NCBI GenBank assembly: GCA_003427395.1
Contig: BFEA01000259.1
Coordinates: 1,191,502-1,215,392, forward strand
DNA: 23,891 bases
From: Chara braunii
Lineage: Eukaryota > Streptophyta > Charophyceae > Charales > Characeae
Direction: 5' to 3'
Made by a program: the position numbers and the translations under genes. Under the pieces are notes generated by a model. The model worked only from the letters and a program-made list of their open reading frames with translations. It did no database searches and was not told the DNA's origin. Shown in pieces: positions 1 to 10,120 of this stretch; position 1 is the first letter of the stretch; each line of letters starts with the position of its first letter.

Positions 1-25
1 GGGTTGAGAAAGGTGGTGGTTGTTC

Positions 26-3000
26 ATGGAAGAAACAACATCAGGCCGTTTCTTTGGTGAGTTGACGAAGCGAGGCCCGCCGCTAACGACTTCTCCAAAA
101 GGGCTTTCTCGAGGGAGCGGAAAAGGAGGGGGTTCGGCACGGGGGAGCATGGGAAAGGAGGGGGAGGAAAGTCAGCATGGGGAGAAGAACGCTGGTGGCG
201 GAAGCTGCTCTCCACCATGTCGACAACATGTGCCTCATTCTTCGATTGGGCGTGGGAATACAGCAGGTGTTGGGGACGGTACTTCGGGAATTGTGGGTGA
301 TTGTACACGGCATGAGCATTCCACAGCAGCTACTTCAGCCTCGCCTGCCCATGCTCTTCCTGCCAGTTCTACCTGGGACAGTAGCTCCTGGGACCATGCA
401 GATGGAGGAGGTAGTTCCAATCAACTGCCTTCGACAACTGCCGGCACTACAGGCACAACCTCCATGACTAACCGGGCCGCCAACAGTGCCAAGTACAATT
501 CCCATCTTCATCATCAGCTCTTGTGGAACGACGATCGCACGTGGGACTGGGACAGCGTGCGTCTGCTTGTCCAACTGAATGTTAACCCTTCGCCTTATGG
601 AATGCCCTGTGGTCAACGGAAGCCAGCAATAGAGGAGCAGAGCTTATGTGAAGGGAGGCCCAGAAATTCTTCCATTGATGATGGTGACCTGGGAAGAAGG
701 CAAAGTCTATCACCTGGCGGGAGTGCGATGAGGTTGGGTGGAACCTCACTGGGGCCAGCTGAGGGAGGGAGAAATAATGCTGGGTTAGGTCAAGCGTTGG
801 GTGCGAATGATGTCTCTCTGAGTAGGCAGTACAGCATCAATGACACGGGGCAGGGTAGAGGGGGAGGGCAGGGAATCTTGGGTAGTGAGGTTGTGGGTTC
901 TGATATGGGGGTTGTTGCTGTAGGGGGAAGAGGGGACGAAGAGGTACTGAAGGAGCAGTTGCAGCAACAGCGGCAGCAGAAGCAGCAGCAGCAGCAAGAG
1001 GTGATGCACTCGAGCTGTACGGCGGGCCCTTCGTTTCTCAACAGATCGTCAGAAATAAGTTCGGCGGAGGTTGGCGAAGCTGTGGGGAAGGAGATGGTGA
1101 TTGTGATGGGAGGGAGTGGTGCCGCCGGGGGGACGCGGGAGTCATTTTTGGTCGATACACCGCCGAGCATATCAGGGGCTGACGAATTGGCAACCGACCG
1201 GTCAATGGTGGCGATTATGAACACTGAAAGTGGGGGAAAGCAGCGCAGAAGGGCGCTGGCAGGAAGGTCTGGAGAGGACACGGTGGCTGGTGGGGCAAAC
1301 CTTAGGGTAGGAAAACGGTCCAGGTCAGGATCAATGGGAGGCGGGACGGTTGCCATGTGTCAGGTAGAGGGCTGCAGGGCGGACCTCAGCAACTCGAAAG
1401 AGTACCATCGAAGGCACAAGATATGTCAGGAGCATTCAAAGACACCCGAAGTGTTTTGCAAGGGAGAATTGCAGCGCTTTTGTCAACAATGCAGCAGGTT
1501 TCATCCTTTGAGTGCTTTTGATGAGGGCAAAAGGAGCTGCAAGATGAGGCTGATTGGGCATAATCTTCGGCGCAGGAAAGCCACAGATGCAAATCCATGT
1601 CTAGGTTCCCAGGCTTCTTTAAGAGCCCAATCGCCAGCACATAATGCAATGGCAATTGGTAGACTGAATTCGGCTGCTGAAAACCTCCGAGCTGTTGACG
1701 GGAGCGCTTCGGGAGGAGGAGGTGACGGCGGGATGATGGACAAAGGGTCTGTGGGAGAGAGGAGGACGTCATGGCACCTCATGAAATCGGATCCCTCATC
1801 ACGTCTGAATGTTCTCCAGGACCGAGGAGGAGCATCGCTTACCGTATCCTCGTCATCGCCTGCTATTATCCCCTTCTCAGCGGAATCGGTTGGACACGGG
1901 GTTGAAGGACGGGTTTCAGAAAGGAGGACGTCATGGCACTTAATGAGGCCAGATGCATCAGAGTCAATCGCCATGACCAGGTCTCAGGAGCGAGCAGGAG
2001 CAGCTGTTCTGTCATCATCATCCGATTCTGCCACCATGAGCACCGTTTCTGGGGAGTCATCGAGTGGACACCACGGAACTGGGCCGCGGATGGCGATGCC
2101 TCTGGTGGGGCTTGCAGGTCGGGGCTGGCCGATCCGGAAACCATCATCAATGCCAGACCAGGGCCATACTCCTGTACTCAGAAGGTTGCTCAGGGAAATG
2201 GCAGCACCAATGGATGTCGACGCTCAGGGTGTACCCGTATCCATCGCGTCGGCTATGCAAGGGGCGGCTGTGCAGAGCGGCGGCAACAGGGCTGCCGAAA
2301 AGGAGGTGAACCCTATAGACAGACCATTGTCGATGTCCACAGTGTCACATTCGACAGGGAGGGTGCCGACCTGTACAATCCTCTCAGCTCAACAGCAAAA
2401 TGAAAGTCAAACTCAACCCACTGGGTTGACGCTCCAGGAGCTCCTGGCGCGGAAAACGCAAATGCTACAAGCAGCTGTTCCAACTCTCCAGGCGAGCATT
2501 TCTAGGCGGCCAACCTTCGTCCCTGGAAAGATGTTCCCCATCCTGATGATGTCACCTGGGCAAATGGCGGGCTCGTCAATGGCTGGGCCTTTGGAAGGCC
2601 CACAAAACAAGGGGATGGAGGGTCAATCACTCAACGAAGTCGAAGGCCCAACCATGAAAGGGGCCGATAGGGTAAAGGCCGGGGGGTTGAAGGGGCTAAG
2701 TGGCAGGGGGGACGAAGGAAGTGGGAACGACCCACACACCGGCAGAAGCGTTGACCAGTCGCAGATGAACGCAGGACTTTTACAGGGCAGTTCGGAGGGA
2801 CAACGTAGAGTCCTCCGTGAACAAGGTAGAGCAGACGGAAATCCAGGGACCGTTCGGCAACTTCAAGGGTCGATAGCAGATAACAATCTGGGCACAACTG
2901 GGACCCATCTGGGCACGATCCGGGAAAGCCAAAGCACAGCCGAGGACAATCTGGGAACAATCCGGGAACATCAGGGAATAGTGGAGAGCAACCCGGGAGC

Positions 3001-3232
3001 AATCCGGGGGGAACAATCCGGGAACAATCCGGGAACAATGCGGGAACAACTTCAGCAGAAAACAATGCGGGAACTCCAAGGGGAGTGCCGCCCGATTATT
3101 GATTTGCAAAATTCACCTCCTCAATCTTGTCATCCTCCTCCTCATCCTCCCCCTTCTCCTCCTTCCGGTCATAGTCAAGTTTCCTCCCAAGGTCCGAAGA
3201 GTAGGGATTCTGTCTGCAACACACCCTCCTAG
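26..3232 (+). CDS. SBP-box (SQUAMOSA promoter-binding protein-like) transcription factor
   Basis: Likely a nuclear DNA-binding transcription factor; the SBP family recognises sites with a GTAC core. The ATG at 26 is the first in frame after an in-frame TGA at 5-7, giving 1068 residues in one exon. The SBP domain is at residues 445-519. Zinc site 1 is C445, C450, C467, H470; zinc site 2 is C486, C489, H493, C505, inside the hallmark QRFCQQCSRFH stretch. The basic tail KRSCKMRLIGHNLRRRK (502-518) is the usual overlapping nuclear localisation signal, with M507, I510 and L514 replacing residues that are normally basic or alanine. The rest is low complexity: Gly/Ser-rich N-terminus, a Gln-rich stretch (about 309-327), a duplicated ERRTSWHLM motif (578-586 and 632-640), degenerate NxGTxRE repeats near the C-terminus and a Pro/His-rich end. 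No ankyrin repeats are seen. The domain is certain; both gene ends, and whether further exons exist, are less sure. The promoter lies outside the window. Confidence 0.93.
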   Translation: MEETTSGRFFGELTKRGPPLTTSPKGLSRGSGKGGGSARGSMGKEGEESQHGEKNAGGGSCSPPCRQHVPHSSIGRGNTAGVGDGTSGIVGDCTRHEHSTAATSASPAHALPASSTWDSSSWDHADGGGSSNQLPSTTAGTTGTTSMTNRAANSAKYNSHLHHQLLWNDDRTWDWDSVRLLVQLNVNPSPYGMPCGQRKPAIEEQSLCEGRPRNSSIDDGDLGRRQSLSPGGSAMRLGGTSLGPAEGGRNNAGLGQALGANDVSLSRQYSINDTGQGRGGGQGILGSEVVGSDMGVVAVGGRGDEEVLKEQLQQQRQQKQQQQQEVMHSSCTAGPSFLNRSSEISSAEVGEAVGKEMVIVMGGSGAAGGTRESFLVDTPPSISGADELATDRSMVAIMNTESGGKQRRRALAGRSGEDTVAGGANLRVGKRSRSGSMGGGTVAMCQVEGCRADLSNSKEYHRRHKICQEHSKTPEVFCKGELQRFCQQCSRFHPLSAFDEGKRSCKMRLIGHNLRRRKATDANPCLGSQASLRAQSPAHNAMAIGRLNSAAENLRAVDGSASGGGGDGGMMDKGSVGERRTSWHLMKSDPSSRLNVLQDRGGASLTVSSSSPAIIPFSAESVGHGVEGRVSERRTSWHLMRPDASESIAMTRSQERAGAAVLSSSSDSATMSTVSGESSSGHHGTGPRMAMPLVGLAGRGWPIRKPSSMPDQGHTPVLRRLLREMAAPMDVDAQGVPVSIASAMQGAAVQSGGNRAAEKEVNPIDRPLSMSTVSHSTGRVPTCTILSAQQQNESQTQPTGLTLQELLARKTQMLQAAVPTLQASISRRPTFVPGKMFPILMMSPGQMAGSSMAGPLEGPQNKGMEGQSLNEVEGPTMKGADRVKAGGLKGLSGRGDEGSGNDPHTGRSVDQSQMNAGLLQGSSEGQRRVLREQGRADGNPGTVRQLQGSIADNNLGTTGTHLGTIRESQSTAEDNLGTIREHQGIVESNPGAIRGEQSGNNPGTMREQLQQKTMRELQGECRPIIDLQNSPPQSCHPPPHPPPSPPSGHSQVSSQGPKSRDSVCNTPS
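1751..2074 (+). repeat. Internal duplication in the SBP-box protein (ERRTSWHLM units)
   Basis: Two in-frame units start at codons 576 and 630, 162 bp apart. Each begins V-G/S-E-R-R-T-S-W-H-L-M-K/R-x-D and continues through a Ser-rich segment (SSSS at similar spacing). The core motif is nearly identical at DNA level (gaggacgtcatggcac), so the duplication is either fairly recent or under selection. No known domain is recognised in it. Confidence 0.75.
2839..3075 (+). repeat. Degenerate NxGTxRE repeats in the SBP-box C-terminus
   Basis: The DNA motif cccgggaacaatccggg and variants recur about seven times, encoding NPGTV, NLGTT, HLGTIRE, NLGTIRE, NPGAIR, NPGTMRE and similar. The unit varies from about 6 to 20 residues. 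This looks like in-frame minisatellite expansion in a disordered tail; no function is inferred. Confidence 0.7.
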
Positions 3233-4217
3233 ACCCCCCCCTGTCTATCAATCAGAGGATGAAAGGTTTGAACAGAGAATGGTAATAGGAGTGCTGCTGA
3301 GCGCTTTGGGTTGTTGTAGGATACCCTCGTTTATGTGAATCTATCAAGTCATGCTTTGTCCTTCCTTCCACCTCTCTCCCTCCCTCCCTCCCTCCCTCCC
3401 TACCTCCTCTTCCTCTTACTTCTCGTTTTACGTTAAGCGAAATTGCCGTTTATGCGTGTGTGCAAGCTTTCCACAACTTTATTACGCGGTTCCGATCTCT
3501 TTCATGAGGATTTAACCCAGTGGCATAAACCCTATTCATCTTGCTTGGTCTGCGTAAAACTGTGAGAGATACGGGTGCCCACCACCACTTTCTTTCCCTA
3601 AACAGAGCACATGAGCATGGGCATATCTTGACTAAATACATCATGTCAATTCTCATGCCAGCTTCTGTTAGCCAGGGGAAGGACTCTGTGTTCGATTCCC
3701 AAAAGAAGAAGGTTGTTGGGGTCTAGTCAAGGGTTTGCTTCTTTTTTTTTTGTTTGTTTTCCGTTTTCGACAGTACCCTATCAGGAGTCGCCGACATGAT
3801 GACTGGCTGTTTCCAGAATAACTGACCTTATGAAAGAGCTTAGCTGGTTGTTTGACTGAAGGTTCTTCTGTTTTGACTTCCATACTGATTGCAAGAGCAT
3901 CGAAGAACTTTGTCTGCTTAGGCAGGAAGCGATTGATGCTGTACCAACTTGTACGCACTGCCGTGACATCTTGCCTGCGTATTTGGTTGCAGCCCAGCGT
4001 CGACTGGACGCCCCGACCGACACAGTCATCCTTCACCCGTTTCCTCCCATCCCCCAGAGTGTGCTAAACAAGGCCAGTTGATCTGCTAATCTATTATTTC
4101 TGCAGATTTGTCAATGCCTGCCTGTTTGATTGAGCACAGAGTATGAATCCCAACGGCATAACCGTCTATGGAACATGTCTTCCCTTGCACCCCTCTGAGC
4201 ATGCCTAATGAGTGCCA
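3233..4217. other. 3' flank of the SBP-box gene, no gene seen
   Basis: Probably contains the 3' UTR. It holds a (CCCT)n microsatellite at 3374-3402 and an 11-T run near 3741. A good-looking 3' splice site lies at 4088-4106 (pyrimidine-rich, ending ttctgcag), but no convincing exon follows it. A T-arm-like TGTTCGATTCC occurs at 3689-3699 without a clear partner A box. Confidence 0.5.
3374..3402. repeat. (CCCT)n microsatellite
   Basis: About seven uninterrupted CCCT units, flanked by CT-rich sequence downstream of the SBP-box stop codon. Confidence 0.9.
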
Positions 4218-4667
4218 TTAAACCACCAGTACTCCCCCCAGCTATTGATGCCAAGCCTAAATTTGCCCTGCGCACCAAAAGAAAACGAAGCGGCACTGAC
4301 CTGCTTTTGGCTGGCGCCATCAGCCATTTTGGTCCGGTACCCAAACCCTTGAAAAATGTGCCCCTTAACAAGCTGCGACTTCATTTTTCAAGCGGGGAAA
4401 GGCGCTGGTGGCTTGAACCACCATTATCATTCCCAGCTATGGTTTCAGAGTCGCAGCACGTACTAAGCCGCAACTCTCGGGAACGACGGGAAGTATTGCG
4501 ATGCTGTTTCGTTGGATATCGATCCATCCAGGCAAAACGGGTCGTGTGAGGCCCATGTTGCCTGGATCGATATGCAGCAAAATGGCGCCCCAGTACTTCC
4601 CGAAAGATGTGGCCGTAAACGAGCCGCATATTTGTTTTTCAAGCGGGGATAGGTGCTAGTGGTTTAA
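4218..4667. mobile_element. TTAA-flanked inverted-repeat element, composite copy
   Basis: The left end TTAAACCACCAGTACT faces a right end ggtgctagtggtttaa, with TTAA at both borders (4218-4221 and 4664-4667). A third, degenerate end sits inside at 4401-4420 (ggcgctggtggcttgaacca), so this is probably two related elements joined head to tail and sharing one border. The segments just before the internal and right ends are direct repeats (tttttcaagcgggga). The right half contains a hairpin whose arms, around 4517-4536 and 4560-4576, share atatcgatcc and aggcaa. No ORF is convincing. Same family as the copies at 21207, 22507 and 22739. Confidence 0.65.
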
Positions 4668-4726
4668 TCACGTCCTCTGTTCCCGAAGATGTATTGACGC
4701 CTTATCCATTCTTCTGTTACGAAGAT

Positions 4727-4762
<36 letters not shown>

Positions 4763-5309
4763 CTGTACGAAGATGTGTTGACGCCCGAGTCATGCCAATT
4801 TCTTTTGGAGCAGCAGGGGTGGCAGCAGGACCGTATTGATAATCGCAGAATAACCGGTATACCAATGTCATCCCTTCACATTTATATGAACAGTAAAAGA
4901 ACATATCCCAAACATGAAAAAGACAAAAACCCAAGTATGCCGGGAAACAAAAGGAACAGGAGTACAAAATCCTACAATGACAATTTTAACGTGAGAGAAC
5001 ATTTGCAAAGCTCAAAAAGTTCACAAAAATATGTTGTGATGCTACAGTAATGCTCATTTGACCACTTCCAATGACCATTCAACTTACTCAAAGTATTTTC
5101 TCCGCGAGGAGGGCAATGAAAACAAAATTCGCGCAAAAAAAACAGAAGACAAAGAACCTTTCCTACAACACAGAATTTGCGATTTTATTGACAGGAATTG
5201 GGCCCTCGCTATTTGTGGCAAGAAATGAATCTACATTCTGCAGACAAAATGGGCCCATAGATACATGTGGGGTCAACGAAGGCGGCAGTGGAAATGCAGT
5301 TATTGTTAA
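4668..5309. other. Gene-poor spacer with T24 tract
   Basis: Contains a 24-T run (4739-4762). Near-identical 18-bp copies of cgaagatgt(a/g)ttgacgcc lie on either side of it (4686-4703 and 4769-4786). The remainder is AT-rich with short ORFs lacking any recognisable domain. Confidence 0.5.
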
Positions 5310-5425
5310 GGGTGTACTGAGACTATCTTTATTGTGTATCTGACTGCAGTTACGGTCAGGCCTGAATGCATCTGACTGCAAGTATGTCCACAAATAAGAG
5401 AAAAAGTCTTAGCGTGAGTATGCCC
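5310..5425 (-). mobile_element. MITE family A, copy 1 (GGGCATACTCACAC ends)
   Basis: 116 bp, inverted relative to the other copies. Read on the minus strand it starts gggcatactcacgctaag and carries the family's internal tatttgtggac and cagtcagatgcattcagg segments. The opposite end is gggtgtactgagac. Terminal inverted repeats are degenerate. A TAA lies left of the element, but no clean 3-bp duplication is seen on the right (AAG). Confidence 0.65.
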
Positions 5426-6305
5426 AAGTACTAAACCGAGCGAACATTACATTGCATAACAGTTTTTTTGTGGTTTGTGTTGCCAACCCCCTTTATGAGA
5501 CCTACACCCAAACCTGCAGGCTCAGTGGTAGGCTGGGGGGCAATAGTCTCCAACCCTGTGGGAGGCGCAGTGCCTCCCTCCATCCCCTCCCCCCCCCTCC
5601 CCAGCTCGCCCCCAAGAAAAGAAGAAGAGAATAACCTTGGGATTCAATTGACAGTGGTGGGCATGGTGGGTGTGGCTAATTTCAACTAGGCACCCCCATC
5701 TGGCAGTTCTTTTGGACGCTTCCCGACGACCTCCCAGATAACAGGTTTGTCCTGCTTGATCGTGTGGCGGGAGTGGTGGTTTTCAGGGCCTGAAAGACCC
5801 AGCAGGGCTTCTCGATCGCGTGTTGGGATGGTGGTTTCAGAGCATGAAAGACCCTATATGCCCTGGTGAACATAACAGGGATCGGGCAGGACCTTACAGT
5901 GCCAGTAGTTAAGCGAATTGCCAGCCTCCAAGCGACCTAACCATTGATGCCAAGTCCAGACGTACCCAAGCCACTGGATTGTGATGGCCTAGGACTTTTG
6001 TGCGGTGAAAATTCCTACACTCCCTTTTCCAGCCAAAAGGTGTTTGGGGTTCTTGTGCTCAAGTTTGTTGCCTTTGAGAAGGTTGTACACTGACAAAATA
6101 CAGCTTGATAGTTTAGATTTTTCGGCCCAGATTGTGTCTTTGGTCTCTCAAGCTTGTGCCATCAAAACTTTCAAAGGAAAGCTAGTTTGGTTGGACAGGC
6201 CATGTGTGTGATCTAGGAATTAAGGCACTGCGAGCTTTCTTCCGATTCTTTTATTGACATCGCTTCTCCTTTCCAGACTTCTTGCTTTCCAACTTGTCAC
6301 ACTAG
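5426..6305. other. Spacer with a 56-bp local duplication, no gene recognised
   Basis: A roughly 56-bp tandem duplication at about 5757-5866 repeats cgatcg(t/c)gtg..ggtggt and ctgaaagaccc. The part near 5520-5620 is rich in G and C runs. Short ORFs near 6005-6211 have no recognisable domain. Confidence 0.45.
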
Positions 6306-6421
6306 AGGCATACTCATACGGGGGCTTTTGTGTTAAGTTTTGAACATGGAGTCAGATTTATCCGCATTCGTCTGTAATTGTTGTCAGATATATTTAGAAA
6401 AATCCTTGTGTGAGTACGCCC
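6306..6421 (+). mobile_element. MITE family A, copy 2
   Basis: 116 bp, the same length as copy 1. It begins aggcatactcatacggggg and ends gtgtgagtacgccc. Flanking triplets are TAG (left) and TAA (right), close to a 3-bp target duplication. The internal gtcagat and gcattcg motifs are shared with the other copies. Confidence 0.65.
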
Positions 6422-7597
6422 TAACACATTCTTTTATGCTTTCTTTATTTTCCTCCTTTTCTTCTTGCACCTTTTTTTATGCGTTTTTTTTTTTTTAATC
6501 TCTTACTTATTATCAGTCGATTAATGAATATTAGATTGATATGTGATGTTGGACTAAGTCTTTCACCATGCAGTTTATATATACACTTTCTATAGACCTT
6601 ACTGCCTGTGATAATCTCGTCCCTACCTACACAATTGTACTTCGTCCTCTTTTATCCCAGTTTATTCACAAATGTGTACACTTGATATGGCCGTGCATAT
6701 GGATTCCAAATAAATTGGCGGTTCACTTAAGGTGATGGAGTCGATTATGTTGTAATGCTCATCGAGACGGACTTTTTGTGTGCAATTTAATACGAACTTC
6801 GAAGGAGTTTAGATTCTCGAGAGCATTGGAGCTTGGTATTGTGTAAGCTGAGATTTAGGTGATGAGGTGAACATGTGAGAAAATTGAGGCATTTCTTGAA
6901 TAAGTTTTTGTAGTTGTTTCAACAACTTTTCATCCTCTGTCACTGTGGATTCGGCTATCTTTATTATGTTTTTCTTTTGCAGAAGAGTGGCAATTTTCTT
7001 TAATTGGTGAATGAATCATTTAATTAAATAAATGAATCATCAAATCCTGACGAGTCGGTGAAACTCCAACGAAACAGTTTATCACAGCCCCTCGTTTGTT
7101 GTCCTCTTCTCTCTCTCTGCCTACGGTTTACCGCGCAATTCTATTTGTGATGATATATGAATTAATTAATTGCTAATGAATTAATCAAATATAAAGGAAT
7201 CATCAAGTACGGCTAATGCACCATAAATATGAATGAATGGATCATTCAATCAATAAATCATTTAGTCATCTAATCAATCAGGTAATTTATGAGGAATTGA
7301 GCATATTACGTTCATCCATTCCATTGTTCGTCCAACGATGAATGAATGAAAAAATCATTCAATCAACCTTGGTAATTCACGAGTCGGTTGTGCAGGTTGG
7401 ATTCATTTATTCCATTATTCATTTATGAGGCTACTCTTCTACACAACTATCTATCTATCTGCATATCTTATACGTCTTAGTTGTCTAATCCCTTTCTCCC
7501 CCCCTCTCTCACACACGTGCACACACACATACTCTCCATTCTGTCTGTCGCTCCATCTCTCTGTCACTCCATCTCTCTATCTCTGCATCTATCTATT

Positions 7598-7628
<31 letters not shown>

Positions 7629-7645
7629 CTATTTATCTATCTGTC

Positions 7646-7701
<56 letters not shown>

Positions 7702-8732
7702 AAATAATTCATGGCCTCATTCATCAATCAATCAATCAAAATTGTCTTATATGTCTATCTATATATTATTTATTATGATTATTATCTATGTATCCATCAA
7801 CTGTTTATTATGTATGTTTTCTATTTATCTTTTTTTTTTCTTCTTTCGTGTTTGATAATTTACTGGTTTAAGAAATTCATCCTTAGTATAGTGACGAGAT
7901 ATGAACAATATTTTATCTGATTGTGGACCACACACAATATTGTGCTTGTTAGCCTACTAAAAGGTAGGTCACATTTGTTGAAAAACACTTCCTTTGCTTA
8001 GGAACTCTTCTCAATGGAGAGGGGAGTCAATGTTAATATGAATTAGGGAAAAACCAATTATGAGTAAAATTCAGCAAATGTTGATTTTTTTTTTCTTCAT
8101 ATTTTATTATTGAAAAACAAAATTCCTTTACTAATAAACTTCAATACATTGGCTAAGCATTTTATTGAAAATAATCGCCGCACGCGTAAAACAAGATGTT
8201 TTTTAAGAAGTCAATCAAAGACAATCACAACCTTAACTAATTCTAGTCATAACCACGATTAGATATATCGGGCAAAGTCTAGGCGTATATTACTTAATTT
8301 GGATGTCAATGCATTTGGTTGGGCTCTACTGATTGCAAACTAACAAGAGAGGTCAGGTTCCTAAAGCTATGCACATTATTCATGACTGGGCTACTTGTTT
8401 TTAATTTATCATAACCTAATATATAAGTAAATCTTGTAGATGTTATTTGATGTTGGGGTTGGGTAGATCCAGAGTACCAGCGCACTCACAAAATTGGTGA
8501 GCATATTTTTCCACCTTTTAGCTAGATATATATTTATTATTTATGCCATTTGCTCATTCGTGCCCTGGAGAACTGTACAAAGCTGAAATTTTGTGGAGTG
8601 TGCGACTCCAGTTCTTGGCGAGAAACTTATTTTTATCGATCTCTGTTATTGTGCACTCACTATGGTTGCAGTCACCCGAAGCCAATAACACGACACTCGT
8701 AGAAGCTGGCGGTATTTTGGTTTGATAGATGA
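6422..8732. other. AT-rich gene-free region with tetranucleotide repeats
   Basis: Strongly AT-rich. From 7005 to 7420 it holds scattered AATG/ATTC-type tetranucleotides (aatgaatga, aatcaatca) like a decayed microsatellite, then the ATCT array described separately. A strong 3' splice-site-like sequence (tttttcttttgcag) ends at about 6981. I see no coding signal in this stretch. Confidence 0.5.
7547..7701. repeat. (ATCT)n microsatellite array
   Basis: About 155 bp of atct/tatc units with a few tttat and gtct interruptions, the last 50 bp nearly perfect. Open reading through it gives only low-complexity Ile/Tyr/Leu/Ser peptides, so no gene is called. Confidence 0.95.
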
Positions 8733-9002
8733 ACAAACATACGGGCAAAGATATGGTGGAGTAACAAGTGGGAAATATTTGGCCCAAACAACATAAAATG
8801 GGATAAGCGATTTATGCTAGACATCATCCTCCCACCAAAAATGTCAATCGACAAAGGCTGGGGGTATGTAGCGGCCTCTGCGAGGGCTGCTATCATGAAC
8901 ATGATTTGGAAGCTTAGAAATGACACATTATTCAGGCAAAAGTTTTACTCAAACAATTTTACATTGCAAACGGTCTTGGGAAACACCAAAGTCATGCTAT
9001 GA
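8733..9002 (+). pseudogene. Possible remnant of a retroelement-encoded protein
   Basis: An open stretch after a TGA encodes a Trp-rich peptide containing KIWWSNKWEIF, then WGYVAASARAA and MIWKLRNDTLF. The IWK-x-RND pattern resembles the segment downstream of reverse transcriptase in plant LINE-like elements (zf-RVT type), but no Cys/His cluster and no reverse transcriptase core are present. Without a search this is only a weak suggestion; it may be chance coding. Confidence 0.2.
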
Positions 9003-9136
9003 GTAGATTGGAGAAGACACACAAGGACAGGTAAGTTGACTCTCATATGGTTCTTTTCCACCAGGGGTAGAGACAGTAAGCTAGCCATGAGAAAGAAGAA
9101 GGGAGTGATTAAACTGGCCCTATGGCCCCTAGGACC

Positions 9137-9516
9137 AAGACCCCCATGCGTAATGTGCCCTTGCCTCACTTTGGGGCATTGGGAAGATCCACTTGTACTG
9201 ACACGGTTCAAGTTTTATACCTCTTCTACTGAACATTTATGGACTTAAACACGACTCTCTGAAATTTTTGAGCACCGAACATAAGTAGAACACGCTGTGC
9301 TTGAACTTTGAGTAATTCTCTCTTGCAAGACCCCCATGCGTAATGCGCCCTTGCCTGACGTTGGGGCATTGGGAAGGTCCACTTGTACTGGCACGGTTCA
9401 AGTTTTATACCTCTTCTACTGAACATTTATGGACTTAAACACGACTCTCTAAAATTTCTGAGCACCGAACACAAGTAGAACACGTTGTGCTTGAACTTTG
9501 AGTAATTCTCTCTTGC
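9137..9516. repeat. 190-bp tandem duplication (two copies)
   Basis: Positions 9137-9326 and 9327-9516 are head-to-tail copies with exactly the same 190-bp spacing throughout. I count about 9 substitutions, mostly transitions, and no indels, so about 95% identity. Both begin aagacccccatgcgtaatg and end agtaattctctcttgc. The unit has no recognisable gene. Confidence 0.93.
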
Positions 9517-10120
9517 TAGGCTACATTGATGAGATTCTATAGGGCGCCCGCCAATGCAATGCACATATATCATTAAAAAAAAAAAAAAAAGGGTGAAGAG
9601 GCTTAGCTAAGACATAAATGAACTTGTTTGAATGGGACGATGGACCCATTTTCCAGCACGTCATGCTCCCCACGAATATGATTGCAGCCACCAGATAACC
9701 CAGGCTCCCATCCTCGAGGGTTCTCTTACCACCCTCATGGAAGTTCAAGTTGCCTGTTCTATTGGTGTTTCTATTAAAAAAAAAGGAAAAAAGAGGGGCA
9801 AAGCAAAAAACAAATGCAGATAGGTAGGGGTAAACGACCTACCTTGGCTCGAGTTCACCCCCCCAAATGTGAAAGATGACGTGTACACACTTGCCATATT
9901 TCATAGTTGGCAACTGGACAACCGGTGCCCAGTTGTGGGCTATGTTTTTGTTTTTTCATTTTTTCCCTCAAAATGTGCGCTGCGGCATACTGGGGATGAA
10001 CAGGCCTGGGGCGCCTGCATAAGTTCAATCAAGTGGAAAAATCACTACACTGTAGTGATGGTTGGGTGCATGCGTGTTGCGACTTCCATAGTCACTGGGG
10101 GTTTAAAAGGGTTAAAAGGG
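9517..10120. other. Spacer, nothing recognised
   Basis: Contains a 16-A run near 9575 and short ORFs with no recognisable domain. Confidence 0.4.

Noticed and set aside
20-25. Starting the SBP-box gene at TTG (position 20)
   Set aside because: The ATG two codons later is the first standard start after an in-frame stop.
7425-7855. Open frames rich in Ile/Tyr/Leu/Ser through the ATCT array
   Set aside because: They are translations of the tetranucleotide microsatellite; no domain or codon signal outside it.
9201-9420. GGTTCAAG as a tRNA B box
   Set aside because: No A box at suitable distance and the following bases do not fit; it is part of the 190-bp duplication.
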